Below are positions 51,621-60,500 of a stretch of 64,000 nucleotides of DNA, in pieces. The notes under the pieces are model-generated. The model was not told the origin of the DNA and ran no database searches. It saw only the letters and a program-made list of their open reading frames with translations. Source of the DNA: Flavobacterium aquidurense (GTDB taxonomy: Bacteria > Bacteroidota > Bacteroidia > Flavobacteriales > Flavobacteriaceae); the NCBI GenBank assembly GCA_900107365.1, contig FNPS01000012.1, positions 61,153-125,152 of the forward strand, given 5' to 3'. Positions within the stretch are counted from its first letter, which is position 1. Every line of letters starts with the position of its first letter. The position numbers and the translations under genes are program-made.

Positions 51621-52514
51621 TTATACAGCACTAATTTCAAGCTTATATCCTTTCCCGCGCACCACAACAATTTTTATATTGGGATCAAATTCCAGTTTTT
51701 TTCTAAGTTTTGATATGAACATATCCAGACTACGGCCCACAATAACACCTTCATCTTCCCATATCTCTTTTTGAATTCGGCTTTTCTCGATAATCTCGTT
51801 GGGAGACAAGGCAAAAATGAGCAATAAACGGGTTTCCGTTCCGGTTAAGTCTATTGACTTTTCGTTTACAATAAGTTTTTTGTTTATTGTGTCAAACAGC
51901 GCCGAGCCAACAGTGATCCTATCGCTATGTCCATTGTTAGATAAAGCTTTTTTCGACTTAAAAGGTTTCAAAAGGATAAATCCTAAAAATCCTAAAAAGG
52001 ACAGGCTGCCCAGTAGATATCCATTCTTAACTCTATTTATACCTGTTGGTTTGAACTTAATGGTAATCTTATAACAGGCTTTGGGCTGCTTTCTTCCTGA
52101 GCAGGCTACAATATTATCTTTCTTGTTTTTGGAAATAGCATATCCATAAGCTACACTTGAATCACTACAGTTCAAAACATTAACAATATAATTGCCTGCA
52201 AGCGGCGCTTCGTCTAAAAAGCGACTGGTCGTATTCATTAAGCTGTCCGGTTGAAAAGTAAAGTCACTCTCAAAACGAATCAGGTATTCATTTTCTGCGA
52301 TTTTTTTCACGGGCAGCACTCGTGATGTACTATCGCCTGACTGCAGGAGTATTTCATGTCCAATTTTACGGAGTAAAACTTCTCTTCTGGCAAAGTTAAA
52401 GTCATCACTATCCTCACTGTTAAAAGCAGCACAGATTACACAGATAAGTGAGAGAACTAATAATCCGAACACGTATTTGCGTTTTCCCGAAAGGAGAGTT
52501 CTGCTATTGAACAT
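51621..52514 (-). CDS. Membrane-anchored winged-helix transcriptional regulator
   Basis: Start at 52514 (MFNSRTLLSGKRKYVFGL) gives 297 residues; an ATG seven codons upstream also exists. Membrane segment 1 is at about 15-34. A periplasmic domain of about 140 residues follows with three Cys (VLNCSDS, IVACSGRKQ, KACYK), then membrane segment 2 (about 165-185). The C-terminal OmpR-type winged-helix (LTGTETRLLLIFALSPNEII, VGRSLDMFISKLRKKL) is cytoplasmic. The layout is that of a one-step regulator like CadC/ToxR, but with the DNA-binding domain after, not before, the membrane. It is divergent from 52699, its likely target. Its upstream region is tandemly duplicated. Confidence 0.8.
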   Translation of the reverse strand: MFNSRTLLSGKRKYVFGLLVLSLICVICAAFNSEDSDDFNFARREVLLRKIGHEILLQSGDSTSRVLPVKKIAENEYLIRFESDFTFQPDSLMNTTSRFLDEAPLAGNYIVNVLNCSDSSVAYGYAISKNKKDNIVACSGRKQPKACYKITIKFKPTGINRVKNGYLLGSLSFLGFLGFILLKPFKSKKALSNNGHSDRITVGSALFDTINKKLIVNEKSIDLTGTETRLLLIFALSPNEIIEKSRIQKEIWEDEGVIVGRSLDMFISKLRKKLEFDPNIKIVVVRGKGYKLEISAV

Positions 52515-52597
52515 AGTTTTAAGTTTTATTTGCAAAGTTTACATTTTTCTGCTATTAAACATAGTGTCAAGTTTTTATTTACAAAGTTTACATTTTT
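52501..52597. repeat. Tandem 48-bp duplication over the regulator's start and promoter
   Basis: 52501-52548 and 52549-52597 are near-identical. Each contains an ATG for MFNSR and a TAAACTTTG box on the minus strand. The upstream copy encodes a seven-residue open frame (MFNSRKM, stop at 52541-52539) ending 24 bases before the real start, so it may act as a leader peptide. Confidence 0.7.
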
Positions 52598-52698
52598 ATT
52601 TACAATCATAAGCTCATAATCAGCAAAATAGTAAAGTAATTTTACTTCATAAACTTTAAATGATATAAAACTTTATTACTAATTAAAACAACAAAAAG

Positions 52699-53265
52699 AT
52701 GAAAAAAATCCTTTATGTGCTTATCTTATCGCTGGTTGTGGTAAGCGGTGCAGTATTTGCTAATCGTGAAATTAAAAATGAAACTTCTAAAAAGTCAAGC
52801 TCAAAGCCTCTTTCTCTTGCTGAAAGGAAAGCTGCATTAAAAAAATGGGAAGCGACACCTGATGGTATAATATACAAAAAATGGCAATTGTCTCCTGTCG
52901 GTAAAAAAGTGCATGCCAGCGTTACAAAAATAAGCAAGCCGGTTATAGCATATACCAATATGGACGCAGTTATAACCTCTCTTTCTCTTCCACCAGACTC
53001 AAATTTAGGTTTTGGTATAATGGTCAATATTAATGGCGATGATTATATTCTTGTTTTTGGACCAGAAAAGGTTGGTACCAATATTTTGAGTTTTAAATAT
53101 GAATTTGAGCAATTACATCAACTGAAAGTTAACGACAAAATAATTATAAAAAGCCATCATGTATCGCAGGCACCAAAATATGCCTTTCCCATAATAGCGG
53201 GCGACTATGTAGAAAAAGACGGTAAAACAATTTATAAACGTGAAGTTAGTAAAGACGGTTGTTAA
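52699..53265 (+). CDS. Exported protein of unknown function, likely target of the divergent regulator
   Basis: 188 residues. A signal peptide (MKKILYVLILSLVVVSGAVF, cut near ANR) is followed by a charged helix (KPLSLAERKAALKKWEATPDG) and a small beta-domain (LGFGIMVNINGDDYILVFGP) ending in EVSKDGC. No family recognised. Its start is 184 bases from that of the membrane regulator on the other strand, the usual arrangement for a regulator and its target. Confidence 0.6.
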   Translation: MKKILYVLILSLVVVSGAVFANREIKNETSKKSSSKPLSLAERKAALKKWEATPDGIIYKKWQLSPVGKKVHASVTKISKPVIAYTNMDAVITSLSLPPDSNLGFGIMVNINGDDYILVFGPEKVGTNILSFKYEFEQLHQLKVNDKIIIKSHHVSQAPKYAFPIIAGDYVEKDGKTIYKREVSKDGC

Positions 53266-53429
53266 GTAAATAAATTATCAAAATATTTTTACACATATGC
53301 TTTGTTGGAAGTTCTAAACAGCTAAACTTTAAATTTAATTTATATAAAATCAGTGGACGATTTCCATTAGCTTAAATCTGTTTCATTTTATAAATTGAAA
53401 CAAAATTGCTACTTCCTCATAAAATAAAA

Positions 53430-53464
53430 AGAGTCTGTCTGAAAAATACTTTCAGACAGACTCT
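53430..53464. terminator. Strong hairpin downstream of 52699-53265
   Basis: AGAGTCTGTCTGAAA and TTTCAGACAGACTCT form a perfect 15-bp stem with a 5-base loop. The T-tail is weak, but it lies between convergent units and fits a bidirectional terminator. Confidence 0.65.
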
Positions 53465-53508
53465 CTATTAATTTCCAAATCTTTCAATCATACGAATAGT
53501 TCAAAAAA

Positions 53509-53615
53509 CTAATTTTTCAAATCCACCGTAACCTGAAATATTTTGCCTTGAAAAGTAAAAGATACGTAAACACTATCTTTTTCTTACTGCATTTTGCTGA
53601 TTGTGTACGAAGCAT
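53509..53615 (-). pseudogene. Possible decayed small gene
   Basis: On the minus strand ATG at 53615 opens MLRTQSAKCSKKK, and a second frame after a stop continues KDSVYVSFTFQGKIFQVTVD with a stop at 53509. A one-base change would join them into a 35-residue protein. The second part has protein-like strand character. It could also be chance. Confidence 0.25.
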
Positions 53616-53756
53616 TTTAATGTGATCTTTTACTCTTGTGTTTATAGCTCAGCGTAAAGAAAAATACATACTTTGGGGAGCTGAGTGTTTATACTCCCTA
53701 TTGTTAAATTAGTGTCCTTAAATTTACTTTAACTACAGTTCTCTATCACATCACTT

Positions 53757-55007
53757 TTATTTATCACTACCAAGGTACAAGTAACCAGATTTACTAATCG
53801 TTTCATCTCCTTTTTTATATCTTAAAATATAAAAATAGGTTCCGGCCGGAAGACCTGCATCCCTATTTACTGTAGTTCTTCCATCTGAAAATCCTCTAAA
53901 CATAATATCGCTTTCATTATAAGAATTTGCATCAAAAACTTTAATTCCCCAACGATTGTAAATTTCAACTTTATTGTCTGGATATTTAGTAATTCCTTTA
54001 ATAAGAAAAGTGTCATTTACTCCATCTCCATTTGGTGATATTGCATTGTGAATAATTAAATCTCCAGGCGGTTCAGGATTTGCTTTTTTAACCATTGCAA
54101 TTGTAAAAAGGCCATAACCACTAACCTGAGTTGTAATTAATTTTGAATAGGTTGCACCAGTAAGAAGATCGGTAGTAACACCTTTTTCATTAATCCATTT
54201 TGATGTACTTTCATCCCAACGTGTGATTGCCAGTTCTTTTGTCGGATCTTCTACAAAAAAAGAAGCTGGGGTCGTATTTTTATCCAATGTTAAACTTAGA
54301 ATAATTTTCTCACTGCCTTGATTTTGTATCAAATTCCAATATTCAACCTCATCAATTGATAAAATTGACTCTTCTCTACTCGTATAGGGATGTGTACTTC
54401 CTGCACTTTGAAAAAAATATTGAGTCGTATAAACATTGCTGATATTACTGGCTTTATCATGATAAGTTGGTCTAAAATAAAAATTATCACCAACCGGAAA
54501 CTCAAAATTTAAATTCCCAATATTTTCAACCTGTCCATCTACAAAACTCAAATTGCTGGCATCTGAATGAAAAGCATTTTGATCAAAAATCATTTTACCA
54601 TTAAAACTTGCTCCATCTACAATTCCGTTTTTAAATGCTGACATTTTATTTACCATAATAGAGGTCTTCAATAGAAAAGGAGTTACGTCAGACAAATTAT
54701 TAAACTCAATATTTTGAAAATGCGCTGTTTCTAAACCTTCAATTGATTGCACTTTCTGACCAATAAAAAAAGTCTTTCCATCACTTGTATCGGTAAAAGT
54801 TACAAGTCCGTCATTTTTGAAATTAGAATAGACATAGAAATTTCCGTCATTTAAAAAATCACCGCTCAGTTTGTTATCAAAATCAAAAACGGTTGCAAGC
54901 TGTGTATTGGGCGCAACAGAAAGTTCTCCAACATTTACAGTTTGTGCAGAAACTTTATTTATAAAAAACAGTATTATAACACTATATTTTAAATACATTC
55001 TCATCAT
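53757..55007 (-). CDS. Secreted surface protein with gliding-motility/type IX secretion C-terminal domain
   Basis: 416 residues with a signal peptide (MYLKYSVIILFFINKVSAQ; the ATG at 55007 and two nearby ATGs are alternatives). The body is beta-rich and carries no recognised enzyme motif. The last about 90 residues (IIHNAISPNGDGVNDTFLIK, VEIYNRWGIKVFDAN, LPAGTYFYILRY, KSGYLYL) are the CHU_C/gliding-motility-associated C-terminal domain, which directs proteins through the type IX secretion system (type B signal). It is therefore secreted or cell-surface. It is the third gene of a minus-strand cluster with 55097 and 57580. Confidence 0.88.
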   Translation of the reverse strand: MMRMYLKYSVIILFFINKVSAQTVNVGELSVAPNTQLATVFDFDNKLSGDFLNDGNFYVYSNFKNDGLVTFTDTSDGKTFFIGQKVQSIEGLETAHFQNIEFNNLSDVTPFLLKTSIMVNKMSAFKNGIVDGASFNGKMIFDQNAFHSDASNLSFVDGQVENIGNLNFEFPVGDNFYFRPTYHDKASNISNVYTTQYFFQSAGSTHPYTSREESILSIDEVEYWNLIQNQGSEKIILSLTLDKNTTPASFFVEDPTKELAITRWDESTSKWINEKGVTTDLLTGATYSKLITTQVSGYGLFTIAMVKKANPEPPGDLIIHNAISPNGDGVNDTFLIKGITKYPDNKVEIYNRWGIKVFDANSYNESDIMFRGFSDGRTTVNRDAGLPAGTYFYILRYKKGDETISKSGYLYLGSDK

Positions 55008-55054
55008 ATCTTTCTCTTTATAATGATACTTTTCATTCTTTGAAATACCTGTAT

Positions 55055-55080
55055 TAAAACATCATAAATGAGATGTTTTA
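55055..55080. terminator. Stem-loop between two surface-protein genes
   Basis: TAAAACATC and GATGTTTTA form a 9-bp stem in the 89-base gap between the genes at 55097 and 53757. It could be a partial terminator or a processing site within one transcript. Confidence 0.55.
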
Positions 55081-55096
55081 TTAAAATATCCATTCT

Positions 55097-57502
55097 TTAC
55101 GGAATAACATATGCAGAATTAATATTTGTCTGTGCATATTGAATAGCCCACGCCATTGCATTAGCATACATTATACTATTATAAACAGTTACTGAGCCAA
55201 AGTAAGATTTTGATAGCGGAACTCCTGTTCCTGAAATTTTTGCAGGCCATATATCTGTCGCTGTATTTCCTGAATCTCCTGCACTCCAGCCTGAATCTCC
55301 TATGAATAAATACCCCAAAGTATTATGTTTGAAAGCAAATATTTTGGTGGCATCACCGTTTTGCGTTGATAATACAGTAACATTTGCCGGCAATCCCGTT
55401 ACATAATAAGAGTTGTTTAGATCGCTACCTAAATTAAATCCAGCAATAGGAGAAAATGGGCCTTGTAAAATAGGGTCTGCAACATTGAGAATAGGATTTG
55501 TAAATGTACTTCCGGAACCTGAAGCTACGACTGTAGTTGAACCGCAAATTGTATTAATCACGTTTGCTATGACAGTTGCGTCGTTCTCTTCGGAATCAAT
55601 TAGTACTCCTTTTTTGTTTTTAACAAAGTCATTTAAAATAGTAATTGAAGCCGCGTTAGGATGATAATTATATCCAATAACGATGACATCGATATTATTT
55701 GTATTTATTGAATTTTTTAAATCATTTCCCTGATTATACCCCCCATTAACAATTGTTAAAGCCTGTATCTGAACTGTTCCTGTAGGACTAAAATTTGTTG
55801 TGGAAGCTAATATTGCTCGTGAAGAATTTCCTGTTCCGGATGACCCTGGCTGATAAACGCCTTCTCCAAGTCCAAGTACTTTCATGGTTCGGAAAACAAA
55901 TGTCACGGATTTATTACAAGCTGTTGCCCCATTCGTGCTATTCGCAGTAATTGCATAAGAAAATGTACCTCCTGATGTTGGCGTACCCGTTGCTGTCATT
56001 ACTACATTTTGCGCTCCTGTTGAACCAAATGTACCTGTTGCAGAAAAACTGACTCCATTTACTGTATTTGTAGAAATAGTGTAAGCGCCAACGTAGGTTA
56101 CATTTACAGGAATTGTCATAGTGTTAGCGGCTGTCATGGCAATTCCCGGGGCATAACTACCGCTAGTTGTAGTACCGGCACAATTTGTAGTGTAAGTTAC
56201 CGGTTGAGCGGCTACATTTACATTTAATGTACAGGTTGCAGCTCCGCCCGGAGTTCCGGTAATTGTCAATGCATTTGTACCAACTACTGTTGGAGTTCCT
56301 GTACCGGTTAATATTACATTTTGCGCTCCTAAAGCGGATAAGTTTATTAAGCCGCTAGTGAATGAAATTCCATTAAGAGTAGTAGTAGAAATGGTGGTTG
56401 ATCCAGTTGCGGTAACATTTATAGGCAATGTTATGGTATTGCCTGCAGTTAAGGCCGCATCCTGTAAATAGGTTCCATTTTGTGTTGCTCCGGCGCAATT
56501 TATTGTAAAAGTAACTGGAGCAACTGTTACTGGAATACCAGAGCAAGAAGCGCTTGCCTGGGTGGTTGCGTTTGAGGCCAGATTAAAATTATTTAAACCT
56601 GATGCAGTTGGTGTACCTGTACCTAAAAGCTCAACTGTCTGACTTGGTGTGGTGTCTGTAAAAGTTCCGGTTCCACTAAAAGAATATCCATTTACGGTGT
56701 TGGTATTCATGCTCCAAAAACCGGGAACACTCGGACTAACAGTAACTGTTAATTTATTGGATGCGCTTAATGGAATACCTACATTATAGGTTCCAATAGT
56801 GTTTATTAATCCGCAATTAATCGAAAAATCGACAGTCGCAGTTTGAACAAAGTTATTAGGTATACAAGTACTTGCTTTTCCATTTAAGTTAATTGTTACA
56901 GCATCTCCAGGATCTGGAGAAACATGACCGTTATGAGGCGTTCCGGTACCTGCCAGAAGCAATGTATAAGTACCTGCCGTAGGAAAAGTACCGCTTGTAC
57001 CAAAATAATATCCATTGGTTGTCGTTGCCGAAACTGTATAGACACCTGGCTGAGTTACCGTAACGGGAATTGGTAAATAATTAGAACTATTTAATGTTGA
57101 CCCTTGTTTATAAATACCAACCGCCTGGACCTGGGAACATTGGGCAAAAGAGATTTCAAATACTGCAGGAGGTAACGTACCGCAAATACTTAACCATATA
57201 TTTTGCAGCTGGCTCCAATAATCAAAACAGCCGGTTGTGGTATTAAATATCAAAAGTCCGTCGGTTAAATTTGCTGGGACTATGGCGTCTCTTTGCGCAG
57301 TTGTCATTCTCGGAGTAAGCATTCCTTTATTACTACTTTCCATTTCAAGAATTGCTCCTGGCCTAGCAGGTTCGGGGCCAGTACTTATTGTTCCGTCTTT
57401 TAACTTAGTAGAATTTACCTGAGCAAACAGAGAACTCAAACTGAGTAAACTAAAGAATATGACAAAGATATTTTTTTGAGTTTTATATAATTTTACTTTC
57501 AT
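55097..57502 (-). CDS. Exported multidomain surface protein
   Basis: 801 residues. A signal peptide (ending LSSLFAQ) is followed by a short segment (KGMLTPRMTTAQRDAIVPAN, LLIFNTTTGCFDYW) typical of Bacteroidota tail-fibre-like surface proteins. Four or five imperfect repeats of about 90 residues follow (for example TINCAGATQNGTYLQDAALT and AGNTITLPINVTATGSTTIS), each with a Cys. The C-terminal domain (about 560-801) contains MKVLGLGEGVYQPGS, DVIVIGYN and GVLIDSEENDATVI, a Rossmann-like region I cannot name. No type IX C-terminal domain is seen. It lies 77 bases after the 1874-residue protein gene. Confidence 0.7.
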   Translation of the reverse strand: MKVKLYKTQKNIFVIFFSLLSLSSLFAQVNSTKLKDGTISTGPEPARPGAILEMESSNKGMLTPRMTTAQRDAIVPANLTDGLLIFNTTTGCFDYWSQLQNIWLSICGTLPPAVFEISFAQCSQVQAVGIYKQGSTLNSSNYLPIPVTVTQPGVYTVSATTTNGYYFGTSGTFPTAGTYTLLLAGTGTPHNGHVSPDPGDAVTINLNGKASTCIPNNFVQTATVDFSINCGLINTIGTYNVGIPLSASNKLTVTVSPSVPGFWSMNTNTVNGYSFSGTGTFTDTTPSQTVELLGTGTPTASGLNNFNLASNATTQASASCSGIPVTVAPVTFTINCAGATQNGTYLQDAALTAGNTITLPINVTATGSTTISTTTLNGISFTSGLINLSALGAQNVILTGTGTPTVVGTNALTITGTPGGAATCTLNVNVAAQPVTYTTNCAGTTTSGSYAPGIAMTAANTMTIPVNVTYVGAYTISTNTVNGVSFSATGTFGSTGAQNVVMTATGTPTSGGTFSYAITANSTNGATACNKSVTFVFRTMKVLGLGEGVYQPGSSGTGNSSRAILASTTNFSPTGTVQIQALTIVNGGYNQGNDLKNSINTNNIDVIVIGYNYHPNAASITILNDFVKNKKGVLIDSEENDATVIANVINTICGSTTVVASGSGSTFTNPILNVADPILQGPFSPIAGFNLGSDLNNSYYVTGLPANVTVLSTQNGDATKIFAFKHNTLGYLFIGDSGWSAGDSGNTATDIWPAKISGTGVPLSKSYFGSVTVYNSIMYANAMAWAIQYAQTNINSAYVIP

Positions 57503-57579
57503 AGTATTTATATTTTAAATCTACAATAATATAAGTTGTTCCTTATGATTTTAGAAGTTACTGACTTGTAGCAAAATTT

Positions 57580-60500
57580 TTATTTATTTTGTTCAGTAAT
57601 TAATTTTTCCAGTTTTTCTAAACGTAAATTCATTTGTTTTGAAGCTTCTTTTAGTTCTTGTATCTCTTTGTCTTTCGCTTCAATTGCTTTATTTTGCTCT
57701 ATAATATGCAAATAAATCTCCTCTGTTTTTTCCAGTAATTGAATTGATAATTCAGACATATTAAAGGCATATCCTTCTTTTGTTTTTTCTAGTTCATTAA
57801 TTGGAGTTATGCCAGGAAGATGTTTGTATTTTTTAATGTAGTCCTCTATTTCTGGCAAACGTTTAAACTTATAGTCAGATTTAATTGTGGAACTACCTTT
57901 AAAATAATCCTCGAATACATAATCAGCATAATAATTATTTACAGTTGAGATTCCGCCATTAACCCTTAGCTTTTCATTTGAAATCGCAGATGGAGTTGTA
58001 TATCCAATTCCAACCCATCCGTTGGTATAAATATCTTCTGTATTTGTAGTAGCGCCCACATTAGTAATTGTACTAAACCAAGGTTCTTTTACAGCCTGAC
58101 TTAAATCCAAAGAATTTAATTGAAGGTTTTCATCAGTATAATCTAAATTTCCAGTTGTTGCATTTACTTCCAATTTTGTTAATGTCTGAGCTGGTCCAAT
58201 TAAATCCACCATTTTAAACTCGGAAGCATTTCCATCTTCATCATTATAGATTAAGGAATGAGCGGCACCATCATAAGTTAACGAAGTAAGCGTTTCAACA
58301 CCTTTTACTAAAACGGACATATTAATTGGATGAGCAACACTGGCTTCGTCAGTAAAAGTTAAAGTATGTATGTCAATCAATTGACCATATTGATCAGTAC
58401 CTTGTGTAACGACGTCATTTAGAGAACTTATACTTTCTTGAATTGCTACTGGTGCTCCACCAGCCTCGTTCGTATAATTTGCAATTGTGTTTCCAGTAAC
58501 AACTACAGGGGCTACAACTGTTACGGTTTCATTTGCTTTAATTGCTGGTGTGAGATCTAATGCTGTACTTGGAACTCCATTTACGGTCGTAACTAAACTT
58601 GCGCCAGAGAGTGAAGTTAAATTGCTGTTTATTATGGTCACTGCTGTTCCTGGCACTCCATTTACAGTTGTACTTAAATTATTATCGTCCGATGTATTAG
58701 AAACTGTTGTGGCCGGAATAAGAGAACTTGCCGTTACCGTTTTAAAAACGCCATTGGCATCTGCCACGACAACATTATCCGTATTAATTCCTGTTTGTAA
58801 ACCTTCCACTCGTACTGGATCAATACCTGTAGCAGGTATTATATGGAAAGTATTAGTTGGAGAATCAGTTCCTATACCCACATTTGTATTTGCTCCACCG
58901 AGAACTAAACTGTTACTTGTTGCAACAAAAGCTCCTGATCCGATAGCCGTCGCATAGCTTAAGCCATCTGCACTACCTGTAAATGCACCAATTAGGGTTA
59001 CATCTTCTCCTGATCCTAAAGTCAAACCAGAAGAATAACCGATAGCAGTATTACGATTTCCTTGTGTAAGATTTTGAAAAGATGAATTTCCAAAAGCAGT
59101 ATTTTGACCGCCATTAGTACTTAAATTGAGTGCAAAATAACCTGCTCCTATGTTTTCAGAACCTGTTGTATTAGAAGTCATTGCTGAAAAACCTAATGAT
59201 GTATTATTCTGGCCTGTTGTGTTATTACTTAGTGCCAATGTCCCAACAGCAACATTATTAATTCCGCCTGAAGAATCAGTTAATGCATTTACTCCGAAAG
59301 AAGTATTATTTACTTGTAATCTTCCTGCTATCGTAGAATTTCTTTTAAAGACCAAATCAGCATCATCTATTGTTCCTAAAAAATGAAATGACGATTGAAT
59401 ACCCATATTACCCTCAATACTCCAATTAAAAAAATTAAGCTCTTTTACAGTGGTTTTTTGCAGGACACCTGTAAAAGGATCGACAACAACCACGTCATTG
59501 AAAGGAGGCGCATTCATTAAGCCTTCAATAGCTAAAGTATTTGACGGATCAGTTAATATTGATGTTGGATTTGTTAATGTCCCGCCTAATTGCACATTTC
59601 CATTTGTAGCTGTTAATCCATTATCTGCAGTTATCAATACAGGGACCGCCGGACTCGTTGCAACACCATTCACTGTTGAAATAAGATTACCATCTGTTGC
59701 TGTAAGTGTATTCGTAGTTGCCGCCGAGATAGCCGGAGCCAGATCTAAGGCAGTACTCGCAACCCCATTTACTGTGGTAGTTAAACTTGAACCTGTAAGT
59801 GAAGTGGCGTTACTGTTCACTATTGGAGCTCCGGTACTTGTTTTTCCGTTTACTGTAATTGTGGAAGTATTTACTGATGATGCATTAGATACTGTAGTTG
59901 CAGTTGTAATAGCGGTTGGAGTTAGTAAACTTCCTCCATCTGTTCCAACTCCCAAAATATTCCCCGCATCGGTACTTGTTACAACTGCAGTTTGATCAAC
60001 TGCATTTTCATTGGTATAGGTGATCAGACCGCTGGCAGGATCTTGTGCTAAATTGGTTAGCACTTGTCCGGCCGCAATCGCTGGCGCTAAGTCTAATGGC
60101 GTACTCGAAACTCCATTTACTGTGGTAGTTAAACTTGAACCTGTAAGTGAAGTACCGTTGCTGTTCACTATTGGAGCTCCGGTACTTGTTACTCCGTTTA
60201 CTGTTATTGTGGAAGTATTTACTAATGATGCGTTAGATACTGTAGTTGCGCTCGTAATAGCGGTTGGAGTCAGTAAACTTCCTCCATCTGTTCCAACTCC
60301 CAAAATATTCCCCGCATCGGTACTTGTTACAACTGCAGTTTGATCAACTGCATTTTCATTGGTATAGGTGATCAGACCGCTGGCAGGATCTTGTGCCAAA
60401 TTGGTTAGCACTTGTCCGGCCGCAATCGCTGGCGCTAAGTCTAATGGCGTACTCGAAACTCCATTTACTGTGGTAGTTAAACTTGAACCTGTAAGTGAAG

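Larger units (their letters stand above)
53266..53756. other. 491-base gap before the surface-protein cluster
   Basis: It holds the terminator hairpin at 53430-53464 and the possible decayed reading frame at 53509-53615. Otherwise I see nothing definite. Confidence 0.5.
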
